Shown: piece by piece, positions 33,100-45,197 of the stretch
Position numbering within the stretch: position 1 is the stretch's first letter
Layout of the letters: the number at the start of each line of letters is the position of its first letter
Source: Ustulina deusta
Lineage: Eukaryota > Ascomycota > Sordariomycetes > Xylariales > Xylariaceae
DNA length: 64,000 nucleotides
Assembly (NCBI GenBank): GCA_023159155.1
Contig: JAJNNX010000005.1
Coordinates: forward strand, 558,001 to 622,000
Direction: 5' to 3'
Made by a program: the position numbers and the translations under genes
Notes under the pieces: model-generated
What the model was told of the DNA's origin: nothing
The model's database searches: none
What the model saw: the letters and a program-made list of their open reading frames with translations, nothing else

Positions 33100-33555
33100 T
33101 AATTGAGGTTGTATTAGAGGCTGCTAGAAGCATTCAACCAGGCTCTTCATCCCAATCCCACATACATCAACAGCCTACGAAGTTTAACGAACAAGGACGC
33201 CTTCTAGATAAGAGCGATATTGGTAACTCTCATCCCGCCAGAATGTGCCATACCTACAGAGGTCACCTGTCTTCACCAAGTATCCAACAAAGCCAGCGCA
33301 GTAGAGGTCAATGTTTCTGCTCACAAAGAATCTGGCAAGAAAGCGAAAGACTTAGGTGAAAGCAATGATGAGAACTAGGAATGGGAGCTTGCGGGTATCC
33401 CTAATGAAGTCGCGAACGATATAGACGCCTTCATCAACTGCATCGAGAGTCACTTTGACTTCATTGTCGGCTGGGGGGGACGGAAACTCACGCTACTTGG
33501 TTGGGATGTGAAATACGAGAGCCAGGAGAGCAATAATAAGGGAATTTCTGATTAA
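33100..33555 (+). pseudogene. Stop-riddled remnant of an unrecognised gene
   Basis: One plus-strand frame (codon positions 33100, 33103 and so on) reads as plausible protein for ~150 codons but is broken by TAA at 33100 and TAG at 33115, 33205 and 33376, before the terminal TAA at 33553. Between stops it reads LLEAFNQALHPNPTYINSLR, then IRAILVTLIPPECAIPTEVT, then EWELAGIPNEVANDIDAFIN. The frame is kept throughout, so the stops are point changes. Each TAG can be explained as CAG changed by a single C-to-T in a CpA context. I do not recognise the family, and the intact gene's ends are not visible. Confidence 0.6.
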
Positions 33556-33929
33556 AAATCCTTAAAGTTGTATTGTTAAGAGTATACATCGATAACTTTT
33601 CCGCTAAATGGGTTGAGGTAATGCAATTCATGTCACAACAACACACACGCCGGGGTACCCATTCCAGGGTGGACTGCTCATATCAATACACCACCAACAT
33701 CTCAATGAAGAGGGATGATGAAGGAAAGGTCGGAGATGATGCTAATGAAATGGAATTAGGATTGCGCCAGGGAAAGAATATATCAGTAAAGACTAACAGC
33801 AATTGTAGTAACTCTTTTGTACCCTTGAATTGGCTAGTATAGCACACGCATGCCAGATGAGATAGAATCATGGGGCTTTCTGCAGTTGGCTCGATTTCTG
33901 TGAATACCTGATATCTCCACTCCAGCTCG

Positions 33930-34795
33930 GTATGATTACCAGTTGATCCATCCGCGGAAATCGAGGTAATGAACAAGGTTTTCATATTCTTGTCGACACG
34001 AAGTCATCTTAGCATCAGGAATCACACATGTGGTGGTTACTCCCTCCCCGCCCGGCGAGATCCTGACAAGTAACCTGTGAGTTAGCGGCCTATATACGAC
34101 CTGTTGCGTCAACTACCAACCCATCCAGCATTCCTCCGCCCTCGGGCTTCGCGAATAACCGTCTGTTTCTCGTCCTGTCACTCTCGATGTCGTAGTCGCA
34201 CCTATAAAGAACAGAAGCGTTAGAAACTACCGCGCATAGTAATATTTAGCTTATTCTAGGGGCTTGGGAGTGAAGACACCGAAGACTCTGTTTGCTACGA
34301 CAGTAAGCCAAGGAATGTGTACTGATAGATAGATCTTCCCTTCCGGTGTATCGCACGTATGTTGATCCAGAGCTATGGCGCCAGCCCACTAGCGCCCGCG
34401 TGTGTCGATGTCACAGTCGTCCATACGCACTTTCTCGTCCATGTTCGCGTCTTCCTCGCGGCGGACGACAGCGATATGGTGTATGGCACCGCCGGTAGAG
34501 CTGAGCTGGGCAAAGCCGAGGCGCGTCTGTACGTGAGGACATCCAAGTGTCCCTCGACGACGCCAAGCTTGGTAATGGGCTCACGGAGATGGAGGTGTCA
34601 ACGCCCTTCCCAGCTGCGAGCCAGGGGCATGCAGTGAACGCGGCAGTTCCGGATGTCGACGAAGAAGAACGTGTCGTTCTCTTGGCGATATAGAGGGCTC
34701 TCGCCTAGCCCCGACTCGGAGGGCAGCCATTCCTCCGCCATGTATTGTGATCTGAAAACACGCAATCCTCTTCTCCGGATACCTGCCTGTCGCAT
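33930..34795 (-). pseudogene. Decayed SMP-30/gluconolactonase-type gene
   Basis: The N-terminal part (34795-34601) has the family opening: YMAEEWLPSESGLGESPLYR, then DTFFFVDIRNCRVHCMPLA. It meets a TGA at 34598-34600. Downstream pieces in shifted frames continue the same protein: LREPITKLGVVEG, TRLGFAQLSSTGGAIHHIAV, a TAG at 34389-34391, WAGAIALDQHTCDTPEGKIY, then after a probable intron CDYDIESDRTRNRRLFAKPE and MLDGLVVDATGRI. Another TAG follows at 34090-34092 where the family has Trp (GRIWAAN), and finally KTLFITSISADGSTGNHTEL. At least three stops and one frameshift are present. Living relatives are six-bladed beta-propeller lactonases or hydrolases with a divalent metal. Confidence 0.85.
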
Positions 34796-34799
34796 GGCC

Positions 34800-37129
34800 C
34801 CAATTTCCTGCTTCGGGATTTTCTGTATATAGGGATGCAGTTGATGACGTCAACTATATGTCCAGCTAGTATAGCTGGATCACATTAGGTCCGAAACCGC
34901 AGGATATTGATATTCACTCATTGTGGAATGGTGTGACTTGGGTGAGAAGACTAGTTTCCCTACCCATTTCGACGACTTGATCCCTTGCTTGTGCTGAGCA
35001 TTGCTGAGGTCTCTGCCCCCGCTACCTTGGATTCCCAGCTTCAAGCAACTGGAGTGGACTTTCTTCTCTTTAGTTAGGTAATGCAGGACATGATCTATCC
35101 ACCATTAATAGAAATCTTCAGCCATTCGATTTGAAACCTCCGTCAACTTGCCAGTGTGCAGGAGGTAGGTAGTTTCCCATTCCCAGACCTACATATATGA
35201 GCACGCGTAATCGGAGCGTCGCGGGTAATGCTGCGAGGAGGTAATAAGGTATGTTTGATACTCAACCGGCTTTCAAAAAACAATCAAAAACGTCCATCCC
35301 TTGGTGTACAATTCCCCTTCTATTTTCGAGGCAATGCTTATGACCTCGTATTGCCGTCTCGGAAGAACTGGTGGTGTACCGTATTCACCTGCTGATTCGT
35401 GGATTCTGATTCGGTGTGCACTCGGACCACTATCTTGGCTCCCCAACAGCAGGTTTTTTGGCAGAAAATAGTCCTGTTTTGAGTTGTTGTCACCCTACAC
35501 CCCGAGGCCTGGGCACAAACCTTATCAATGCATTGCTGCTGGAAAGCTCATCGCTCTGATACCTAGACTCGCGCCATTGATCCCTAGGTGGGTACTTTAG
35601 CATATCCCGTCGCGGTACCGCAGCGTGTGGGGCCTTTCATTACATGGTCCCTACAGGCATACAAGCCCACTAGCCTGCGTCAGTTGTAAGCCTGGAGTGA
35701 CCTATAATCTTGTTTGTTTACCTCCTGTCAAGCTTTAGCCCCACCACGAAAGCGAACCCAGACCCCCTAGTCCCTCTCTAGTCCCTCTCTGGTCCCTGTA
35801 GGACAGTCTCAAATGCCCGCAGGCAGAAGAACAAAGTGGGTTGCCCTATGGCCCCATTTCACATTCCTCTCATCATCATACTACCTCGCCGAAAGCCCTT
35901 TTGTCTGTCTACCATGTCCCGCTCACCAGACAAATAGACGAAATCGGATCAACTACTCACTGCGAGACAAGACACTGTCATCTCAGTGACCTACTTCATC
36001 AATCCCCAACACGCGTCGCTCCGGGCCCGTTCTGTCTGTCTCGCTGCTGTCTTCGCCTTGTCCAGTTGACGGGATGCCGCCCTGGGCTGTCCCATCCAGG
36101 TACCTGCTTGCGCCTCCTCTCTCCCACTCCCGTCCCTGGATTCCTTTACCTTGATTTATCCTGGGTGCAGCTAATCATAGGACCTCGTCACACTTTCTTC
36201 GACATGTATTCCTCTGTCATTACTGCAAATTGAATCATCATTTACTTGCCATGATAGTCTCCGTCAATCGCTATACTGGCGCCGATGGCTATCTAGGCTC
36301 GGTCCCTGGTTTAACGAGCCACTGCCACAGGTTTCGAACCCCCGAATTCCCCAAACCACGGTTTCTCGCAACTTTTACGACTCCCTCAGCGAAAAACTCC
36401 ATGTGTACCTAATGATTATCGAGCGGGTGCTCGGAAGAGACAGGTCTTGACAAGTATTCAAACACTTCACATACTGCTTCCGGAAAGAGATATATCGACT
36501 AATGCATCTGTAGGATTGGCTACCTAGGTAGTTACTTGTCGACGATCTAATCCTATTTTGCGCATCGCGAAAAAAAAAACCGACGACAATCAATCTCGGC
36601 ACGACCATATGCTAACATCGAGCACGAGAGCCTGGGTGGTTTTGTGCCTGTCTGAGCCCACTGCATCAGAAAGACGGCCGGCTTCACCAGGTGTCATAAC
36701 AAAGCAAGGCGTGTGCAGTTTTCCTATCAACCAGACAATTCCAAATCGGAAAACCGGCTTGTCCGAAATGGAGTTGCTCGAAAACGACTCGAGCCGAAAA
36801 AAAGTGGCGCATGCATCGTCTCCTAAGTCCCCTCTCACCTTAACCTTTCCTGATTATTCTACATGGCGGAGGCTCTTCACTTTCTTACCGGCACGCCATT
36901 TTTTCGTGGATGTTAATACTCATACAGCTTCAGCTCTTCCCCAATTTTCCGAGTCTTCGTGCCAAGGGTTCTGCAGCTTTCGCTGCTAACCATCGCCTCG
37001 GAGAATGCGATGGAAGCTGGCACTTCGACAGCCGGACCGAGAAGTTGGCTAAAGCACCCGATGCTACAACCAAGTGGTTGATATTTGCTACACACGACTG
37101 GGAATTTTCTTCGGTGTGCAGATACTTCT
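34800..37129. other. Intergenic region
   Basis: It contains pyrimidine-rich tracts and a short tandem repeat (tagtccctctc unit, about 35768-35796). The 130-codon frame at 35841-36233 and those at 36558-36989 have promoter-like CT-rich composition and no domain. This 2.3-kb stretch separates the decayed, accessory side from the housekeeping block. I see no gene. Confidence 0.5.
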
Positions 37130-40103
37130 TCACTCCTCTTCCGAATCGCTCGACTCGCTCGACTCAGCGGCCGCCGGCGCCTCAATTTCAGGCATAGGTT
37201 CTTGACTGCCACTACCATGTCGTTGAAGCTGGGCCTTGAGCTCGCGTAGCTGCTCAATCTTGCGTTCCTGCTCATGCTTATTCATTGGTTTATTCTTTTT
37301 AGCCTTTGGCAAAGCACCCGGCTTGGCCTTCGGTTCGGGTTCTGTATTTGCGGCACTACTGTACTCAGGCTTTTTCGCAAGAGTTTGGCGGATGTGGGGA
37401 TGCGCCTTGTTTATGAGGTCATACAATTTTCCGAGTGCATCGAGAGTCAGAGAATCTATATCTAACTCCATTTCGCCGTCATCATTCTCCTGAGAGGAAT
37501 TAGTATCTCGCCTTCTTACAAGTCATGTTCCCGATGCGAGCAGGATTAAGGTATTATGAGGAAGGCTAAATTGAGGTTGAGTACTTACATTCTGACCAGT
37601 GTCGCGCTTGATAATCTCCACAGCCCGGGTCAGAGTGTTGCCGTCAAGCTCGTTGATACCCTCAGCTATAACCGCCTTCTCTAATGCTCCGATAGATCGT
37701 TTCTTTGGTGCCGAGGCCTTCTTGCTGCCGCCAGCCGGCTTCTTTGCTGCGCCAACAGACCCGGTCAATCTCTTGTTCCCACCGAGTGAGCCGGTCACAG
37801 CGGCCTTGGATTTGCTCTTCGAATTAGCGGCCTTCTTCTTTTTGGGCTTCTTCTCGCTGTGAAACTTAGTCCTCTCTTCGACCAGTCTTCGTTGGAGGAT
37901 GGTGACCATAGACTGCTGGACCTCCATCATTGTGAGATCTGGCTTCTTGGAATTTAGCAGCTGGTTCAGCTTCTCTTGCTCCTCATTCAGTCTCTGTTGA
38001 AGGGCTTGGATTGCGTCGTTATCCTCCTCTTCTCCATTACCTTCGCTATCTTCATCTGACTCAGCAAAGCTCCGCTCGGGACTAGCGGCAGACGCATGCA
38101 TTGCAGACGGGGCTGCTGAAGGGTAATGCCGCTCCATCCACTTATCCTTTCCAGCTAATTGACTTTTGAGGAGCTCTTCCAGCTGTCTTGCTTGGTTGGT
38201 GATATCGGATTCTGGTCCGTTGAATATCTCGGAATTGTGGACAATGAGTTTCATGTCCTTTTCAAGGTCCTTCATCGTCTTGTATTCTCCGTCATAATTC
38301 TTCTCGGTCATTGTGGCAAGATCCATTGGTTTCTTGATGACCTTGAAATAGTTGGGAATGTTCAAGGCTACGGGATCCACGGGGGTAAGGAACCACTGAT
38401 TGATCGCATAGTGCTTGGGTTTTTTAACCTCGTCGAGGACCATGTCAAAAAACCGCTGCTCAGGATCCAACTTCTTCTTGCGGCTTGCCTTGGAAGAGTA
38501 TTCGGGATCACGATTCTTCGGTGGATGAATCGGGCGCTTTGGTCTATCGCTATCGTCCCGTGTAGAGTCACGTCGAATCTGAGGAATGCCTGATGGAGGA
38601 ATTGCGAAGGCCTGAGCTGTGGTCGAAGCCACGGTGGGATGAGAAGATAAATCTGACTTTGTCTTTGGACTCGCTGCTGGCGCTTGGGTCTGCGATTGAG
38701 ACTGGCGGCGTGGCTGGGTCGCAGCGCGAGGTTCCGTGTGACGAGTAGGTTGGGCCTTACCTTTCTCAGGCTTTACGGGTGCTTTCGTATGGATGATCTC
38801 CGGCATTCTGACAAGGATATAGTCTCTCACCTGAGCTGCAGAATGCGAGACGTCATGGTGCACTCCATTGAAAGTAACCGCATTCTCGTAGAGTTGATTG
38901 ACATCAGCTTTAAACTCGCCGTAGTTGGCGTATCTATCCTCGCGGAGTTTAACCTCCATAAGAGAGATGTCGATAGGATTATCAATCTTCGCACTGTAAT
39001 CATTCCACAAGCCAGGCCACAATTCCTGTACTGACTTTCGGAAGTTGCCGCCGTTTTTCGTCTTCTTCACATTAGCAAGAACTTCCCGTGTCCTCTTGTT
39101 CTGGTGAGGTGTAATTGGTAGATGATCTGGAATTGCGCTGTCCAACTCTCTACTTCCTGCCTGTTGAACGGATGCATCGGCATCAGCATTGCTAACCACC
39201 ACCAGCGAGTCTAGTGTAGTTTCACCCGCATCCTCTGTCCTAGCCCTTTTGGCAGCAGGCTCTTCCGTGTCGTCCTCTTCGCGCTCACGAGATACCTTCG
39301 TCGTTGGGGATACAACGGGTTCGATCATGGGCACATCGGTGTTTTCTTCCTCTTGCGTTGCCTTGATTTCAAGCTTGGATATGTCAGCTGGCTGACTAGA
39401 GTCGGGGGGAGACGAAGCAATCGGTGCGTCGCTCACAGTGGATGTGTTTTGGGTGCTGTCAGCGTGTTCTGCACTTGACGCTAAATCGGGTCGCTCGATC
39501 GAAACATCAATATCCATGGCATCGGGATTATGGCCGGGTGTCGGATCTTCCCCATTGGAGGCCTTCTCTGGTAAAGCATTCGGCTTAGCAGCAGATGTAT
39601 CATCGGTCGAGGTCATCGCTTCCGTGCCAACCTTTTCTGCTTTCTCTGGTGTTGTAGCTGAAGGCGGTTGCGCAGGACCAGCATCGTCGTCTGTCTTTGG
39701 TTCCGATTGCTTTCCCTCCTGCTCAGCCGTTCCATTGATCTCTTTCATCTCAATGTCTGCTGGGAGCGACGGGTCAGAGTCTGATTTTGATGATGAGTTT
39801 GGCAAGTTGTTATTGGTGGCGGATGCTTCGTTGTTCTCTGGACATTTTGCTCCCTCGTCATCCGGTTGTGTAGGTTTTTGTGTGTCACCATTAGTGAGAG
39901 GCGTGGATTTAGGTTGGGCTGAATCTTCGTCTGGTTTGATATCCCTAATCTATTTTGAGTAACCAAGCAAGTATTGCGCCAGTAGTGAAGACTTACCCGT
40001 TCACAGTCTCCGCTACAGGCTCATCGACCTCCATCTCTTCACTAGGTGCGGGGTCTATCTTCTTATCCTCGAGTGGTAGGCTCTGTGGCTTTTCGGAAGC
40101 CAT
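37130..40103 (-). CDS. bdf1: Bdf1-like double bromodomain protein with NET domain
   Basis: Three exons (40103-39997, 39944-37589, 37489-37130) give 940 aa. The introns are GTAAGT..GATTAG and GTAAGT..CTCAG. The first ~310 residues are disordered and acidic, with a basic AAKRAR patch. Bromodomain 1 (~314-420) has NGGNFRKSVQELWPGLWNDY and the acetyl-lysine-binding Asn in AVTFNG. Bromodomain 2 (~530-638) has INQWFLTPVDPVALNIPNYF and SEIFNG. A Gln/Glu-rich coiled coil, a Lys/Ala/Gly-rich basic linker and the NET (extra-terminal) domain follow, the last split by intron 2 (GINELDGNTLTRAVEIIKRD, then ELDIDSLTLDALGKLYDLIN). The tail is acidic and serine-rich (SSESSDSEEE). BET proteins read acetylated histone H4 and recruit TFIID in the nucleus. 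Only the two bromodomains plus NET order is needed for this call. Confidence 0.95.
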
Positions 40104-42953
40104 TTCGCCGTTCACTAAGGCGCCGAGCGCAATACGGGAGCAAGGAAAATTATGCTCAAGTACTAGATTGGGTGTCTGCGCATGAACGATAACTCGAAAG
40201 GCCGATCTGTATAAGAACACTTAGTTGTGGTGCACCGCGCCGCATGGGATAAAATAGCCAAGTAATGGTAACAAACGATGTGTATGAGAGAACTAAAAAG
40301 AATTCTTGCGCTAAACAGTCGGTGTTTTGGCGGGGAAGGAAACCGGGATGAAATGGTAAGGAGCTTGCGCATGGGATGGACAATGGCAGAAGGTAGGAAT
40401 AAGGGTAAGCCGTAAGTGAATCTGAGCCTCCTTCCACAATGCAATAACATCGTCAAATGGAGGATGTTGGTAAAGTGGCTGGTCTCACCAATGCAAATGG
40501 AAGGCTGGGGATGCTGTCGCAGATACTCCCATACCTTCACCACTCGGCAGGCAAGAGCTTCTGAAGGTTAGCTGCCATCCGTCTCTATTGCGTCGAGGTA
40601 GTGGTGGTCTGTGCACGACCTAGATCGCGGTTGAGTCGCCTGGACAGCAGACGACAGGATGTTGTATCACCACAGAAGCTCTAAAAAGGGACAGGGCAAA
40701 GTGGTTGAGGTCATAGACAGATGTAAGGGAGTCGAGATAGATGCAAGTGGTGAAGGAAAAATATCAAAATGGCCAATGAGATGAATCAATTGGGCTTCGC
40801 AGTTAGTCAGCGGCCGGATTGGACCCGGAGTGGCCGCAGGATCCGGGCGCTTTGGCAAGTACAACGGCTGATCAAAGTCTGTATGCACTCCGCCTGGGTT
40901 TAAAAATCGAGTAGGGAATAATCGGAAAATCAAGAAGCAAGAACAGTTGAACGACGAGAAGGTGAGTGAATCGTGGTGCAGTGTATGAACAGGAGACCAA
41001 TCAGAAGAATATAATGACAACAAACACGAAATTTGGTACGTACCTCAAGGCAACAAAACCGATATGACAGCGACGGACGAGGCAATGGACGAGAAAGGCG
41101 GGCAAGTCAGCGATCGGGTGATAGGGTGTGACCCGAATGCGTAATTCGAATTGGTCTGAATTACAAGGGTGGCGCCGATGAGCCTCACGATGCCACTTTA
41201 GAAAGGCGTCAAAAGAGAGTGTTTTAAGATGGATGGGTGGAGTGGTGCGACCGAAGCGGAACTTGCGATTGGAGAATTGGCTGAATCCCTTTTGGAGCGG
41301 AGAGGCGAATCAGACTAGGATAGTGGCTGAAAAAATAAAAAATAAAAAAAGGAAGCAAGGTCTCAATGCGCAATGCTAATCAATTACTGGAAACGTTTGC
41401 TTGTAAAAGCGCATTAATGGAATGAAAGTACAAAGGTACTTCCTAGACCTTGAGGTTGTGATGTTATTGTTATTCTTGTATTGTGTCGGTGCTTCGGACT
41501 TAAGGAGCTTGTTGGTTGGTTGGTTGGTTGGGAAAAGGCACGCGCGCAGCGGAGAGGGGGAGAGGCAGGGAGAAATAGGAGGGAAGGATGGAAAAATACT
41601 TTGGAAATCCGGAGGTGTCTTTTTCGCGTCAACTCAAGCTGGTGCATGCGTAGGCGGAGAAAAATCGCGAAATCTTTTGGCTCTGGGGCCCGGTTTCTTA
41701 TTTGTAGAAACGCGCCATGCCCCAAGTCGCCCAAAATCACTGGCCACTCCACCTAGCCGGGACCCAGCATTTACGACAAGGGCTGTGGCGGAAAAACGCC
41801 GGGAGTGTCCATAAAGACGAGGCGAATGGCCAATCAAACCCCCCCCCGACACTACAAAAAGAGGGTCCTCGGGTTCCGTTGGCTTGAAGGGTACAAAAGA
41901 GAGTACTTGCCTTTCTGTGGCTCTCAACTCACCTGCGAGTCAGTGCAGGTGGACTTGGACATGCAAAATCTGTTGTCCACAGCAACGAACAATGAGCAAC
42001 TGCGCCATCACGCACCAAAGCCTGTAGTTCCTTAGGTACCTTGGTATCCGAGCCTCTACACAAATGCGCGCAGCCACCGTGGTTCATTACCCTCGATGTA
42101 AACCGACAAGGAAAAGGAGAGATCAAAGTTGCTTGCCTAGTTGGGCGACTTGCGACCAATCACAGTCCGATCGCATTGGAAGCTTCTGAGGATACCCACC
42201 ATGAAGCCCAATCATGACGCGTACTATTGGACCCCTGGCCATTTTGGAAATGACGGAAGCCACACAGACTCCAGTTCATAGGATAATCCGAGCGCCCGGG
42301 GTGAACATATAAGAAGCAGTTTTGACTCAAGCATGGCTACCTAGTTGGTCCGTCACATGACAGCATTGTACGAATGAAGGCGTCGATAAGAACTGGAAGA
42401 TGAATTGCCACGAGGACCAGCAGGGAACCTGTGGGATGGAAACGTGAGTTGTATTTTATCTCGGGTATTTAGGAGCTGATTGCAGCAGTTTGGGCTGTCA
42501 AGAGAGACATGTTGTATCATGATATGATGTTGAGGGAGATAAAAGTGATGAACAAGGTGTTGGTTGTTCTCTTTCGGGAGAAGGTTTTGTGAAGTTTTCA
42601 CCAACAATAAGCGGCAGAAATGGGGTGCAGCTGCCGGGCTTATTTTCAGCTGATGGCAGCTGCTCACGAGGGCTTTATTTTGAAAGCACACAGTAAAGAT
42701 ACTGTACAATATGAAAGTGAAGCGCTGCGCGGAAAAATCTTCGATCCTATCACGATAAGCATCGATCTACCTACCTACCTTATCGTACAAGCAAAAAAGT
42801 TCCAAGCCAATTGACCGACCACAAGGTATCGGGTACTATTCCAATGGTCTCAGCGCCAACACTCCACGAGTAACTTCACGAAAGCATTATTACATAGACA
42901 TCGCCGCCTAATTAATTTATTTTATTTACTTGGAAAACAGCCCTCCGATAGCC
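40104..42953. promoter_or_regulatory. Divergent promoter region between bdf1 and the Utp5-like gene
   Basis: About 2.85 kb of upstream DNA is shared by two divergently transcribed nuclear genes. Long frames on both strands (such as 40667-41023 minus and 41422-41814 plus) are rich in Ser/Pro/Leu and lack family resemblance. Long untranslated leaders are plausible. I see no gene. Confidence 0.4.
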
Positions 42954-44153
42954 ATGTCGACCAAGCGGAAAGCGCCCGCCAAAATCGCCCACCCGGTCGT
43001 GAGAAAAAGTGCAACGAAACCACTTAAGCCTCAAGTAAACGAGTCCGCGACAGCTGTGTCGGTTGCCGAAACGCCAAAAGCAGACAATTCTGGCCTTACG
43101 GAAGCTATCATAGAAATCTCGAGTGATGCGGGCAGTAGCGAGTACGAAGTTTCAGACCATGAACCAGACCGCACGAACGACGACGCACACGGCGTACGAC
43201 GTCCAGATACCAAATCTCTTACTCAGAGGTCAACAGAGACTCTACTCCAGAAGCATAACGGCGGCGCCAGCATCGATATTCCTATGGCTGATTCGAACAT
43301 TCCCAATGACGCCGAATCCGACCAAGAGTTAGCACAACCCACATTAGGCGAACTTGCACGCGCGCATGGTACAATAGACGTTCCTTCAGCACTAACGCCC
43401 CAATCCGACGCCATCGCTGCTCAAGGGCGAACCGTAGCGCCTCCAAGCCATTCATCGTTGGGAACCGTCCTCTCCCAAGCACTCCGTACCGATGATACAG
43501 ACCTGCTTGAATCGTGCCTTCGCGTCACTGATGGCAACACGATCGACAATACCATTCAGAGACTTGATTCTACCCTTGCGGGCATCCTCCTTGCCAAGTT
43601 GGCTTCCCGAATGCACCGGCGACCTGGACGGGCTGGTAGCCTGATGACTTGGGTCCAGTCCACCCTCGTCTGTCACGGAGGCGCGCTAGCTGCACAACCT
43701 GGGCTTGTAAAGAGATTAAGTGAGCTGCAGCGCGTGCTAGACGAGCGCGCAAGGGGCCTTAACTCGCTACTAGCTTTGAAGGGGAAACTGGATCTTCTGA
43801 ACGCCCAATTGAAGTTACGACGACAGCAATGGAACGCCGAAGTCGATCAGGACGTGCAGGAAGAAGGTGTTATCTACGTTGAAGGGGAAGATAGTGATGC
43901 TGATATTGTCAACGGATTAATGGATCTAGACGACAATGAACTACCAGTTACAAATGGCATAATGGATGACGACTCGGAAGACGACGACGTGCAGAGTAGC
44001 GCATCAGAAAGCGAGGAAGAGCTTGATGGTGAGGAGGAGTTGGATGAAGACGATGTTAATCACAATGATGTTGAGTCCGAGGAAGATGATAGCGAGGCCG
44101 AGGCCAGTCCTGAACCGCCTTCCAAGAGGTCAAAACCTTCGACAGGCAGGTGA
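42954..44153 (+). CDS. Small-subunit processome protein with Utp12 domain (Utp5-like)
   Basis: A single exon encodes 399 aa from the ATG at 42954 (MSTKRKAPAK); upstream in-frame codons start only at a TTG. The N terminus is basic and then disordered. The central part (~residues 165-300) has the helical Utp12 pattern, with SLGTVLSQALRTDDTDLLES, TIQRLDSTLAGILLAKLASR and a conserved-looking RPGRAGSLMTWVQSTLVCHG, followed by LVKRLSELQRVLDERARGLN. The C-terminal ~100 residues are strongly acidic (runs of Asp/Glu) and end in a basic PPSKRSKPSTGR. Utp5-type proteins belong to the t-UTP/UtpA subcomplex of the 90S pre-ribosome in the nucleolus. Full-length yeast Utp5 has a WD40 part first; here only the Utp12 half is present, as in many ascomycete annotations of this family. 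Confidence 0.75.
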   Translation: MSTKRKAPAKIAHPVVRKSATKPLKPQVNESATAVSVAETPKADNSGLTEAIIEISSDAGSSEYEVSDHEPDRTNDDAHGVRRPDTKSLTQRSTETLLQKHNGGASIDIPMADSNIPNDAESDQELAQPTLGELARAHGTIDVPSALTPQSDAIAAQGRTVAPPSHSSLGTVLSQALRTDDTDLLESCLRVTDGNTIDNTIQRLDSTLAGILLAKLASRMHRRPGRAGSLMTWVQSTLVCHGGALAAQPGLVKRLSELQRVLDERARGLNSLLALKGKLDLLNAQLKLRRQQWNAEVDQDVQEEGVIYVEGEDSDADIVNGLMDLDDNELPVTNGIMDDDSEDDDVQSSASESEEELDGEEELDEDDVNHNDVESEEDDSEAEASPEPPSKRSKPSTGR

Positions 44154-45197
44154 GGCAGTGCATAGCGAAGAAATGTTGAATAGATGATTCTGGAAGAGGA
44201 AAATGATACCCGTTGCATTCAGGATATTGGCAGATTTTCGAGCGGTAGCAAAATGACCTCCCGCCTCCCCGCCGGACATCCACCACAATCGCGCCAGACA
44301 CAATTGGTAGTATTTGGAGTTAGTTAAGGTGTGTCATCATCATGGATTAACATTTCTGTTCAAAATAACGGAAACCAAGCGCCGATGCCTCGACATATAC
44401 TACCAGCTCTAAGGGATCATACTTGGTGTTTGATGCTTGCCGTACAAGCTTCCATTATCACGCAACTCATATTAAGTATCTAAAAGGAACATTCAGGCCG
44501 ATGTACACTTGGTTTTACAGCCTAAGACGTGCATCCGCCGGAAGGCTCTGGTAGAGAGTTGAGGCTGTTGTCCGAGAAAGACACAGAAAAAGGTATGTGT
44601 CTAGGAAAAGTAGGAGGTAGCTGATAGTTTATTCATTCCCATTTGCGCCTCTGCTTTGCCGTGCTGGTAAAAGTCAACGTCAACAGATTTCCCGGCATAC
44701 TAATACAAAATGATCAGAGACAGAATCACGAAAGGCCTAGATAGATTGTAGATTTCCTTGCTTCATGAGTCTGATAGGCACAGCAGGCCCGAGATATGAT
44801 GACGTATTATTTCCGCGGTTATTCTAGGAACCTAGGTAGTTGTGTGTTGCGCCATGCCTCAGATGATCTCCATGTATATATACCTCGGTATCTACTGGTA
44901 CCTGGATTCTTCCAGCTACATGTAGCTGCCCCACACCACACCACGGGGCAATTGGGATTCTCGGGACGGCCACTAATCCACCCCACTAATCTAGCCTTAG
45001 ACCCTTGCACCGCGTTACCCGCGTCATCAGAAATAAATGATCGAAGCAGGCTGGTCCTATAGGTACTACTACGCATATGCAGACATCATCCATACTGAGT
45101 GGCTACAAAAATTACAAATCCCTCTCTTCTTAGCTGACCAGAGCCGCTTCTGCACCATTTGCTTCTTCTTCTTGTCTCTCCAGAAAAATATATCACA
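44154..45197. other. Intergenic region
   Basis: 3' flank of the Utp5-like gene and promoter of mgs1. It contains a few TAGGTACC-type words near 44820-44910. No gene is seen. Confidence 0.5.

Noticed and set aside
35841..36233. 130-codon plus-strand frame
   Set aside because: CT-rich, Ser/Pro/His/Leu-rich translation typical of fungal promoter DNA; no domain.
37599..39962. Long plus-strand frames antisense to bdf1
   Set aside because: Mirror frames of the low-complexity, codon-biased bdf1 exon; no independent support.
40163..41023. Several 90-126-codon minus-strand frames upstream of bdf1
   Set aside because: They lie in the likely leader/promoter and mutually overlap in different frames without recognisable sequence.
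41422..41814. 130-codon plus-strand frame in the bdf1/Utp5-like spacer
   Set aside because: Unsupported by domain or splice signals; overlaps a minus-strand frame of similar length.
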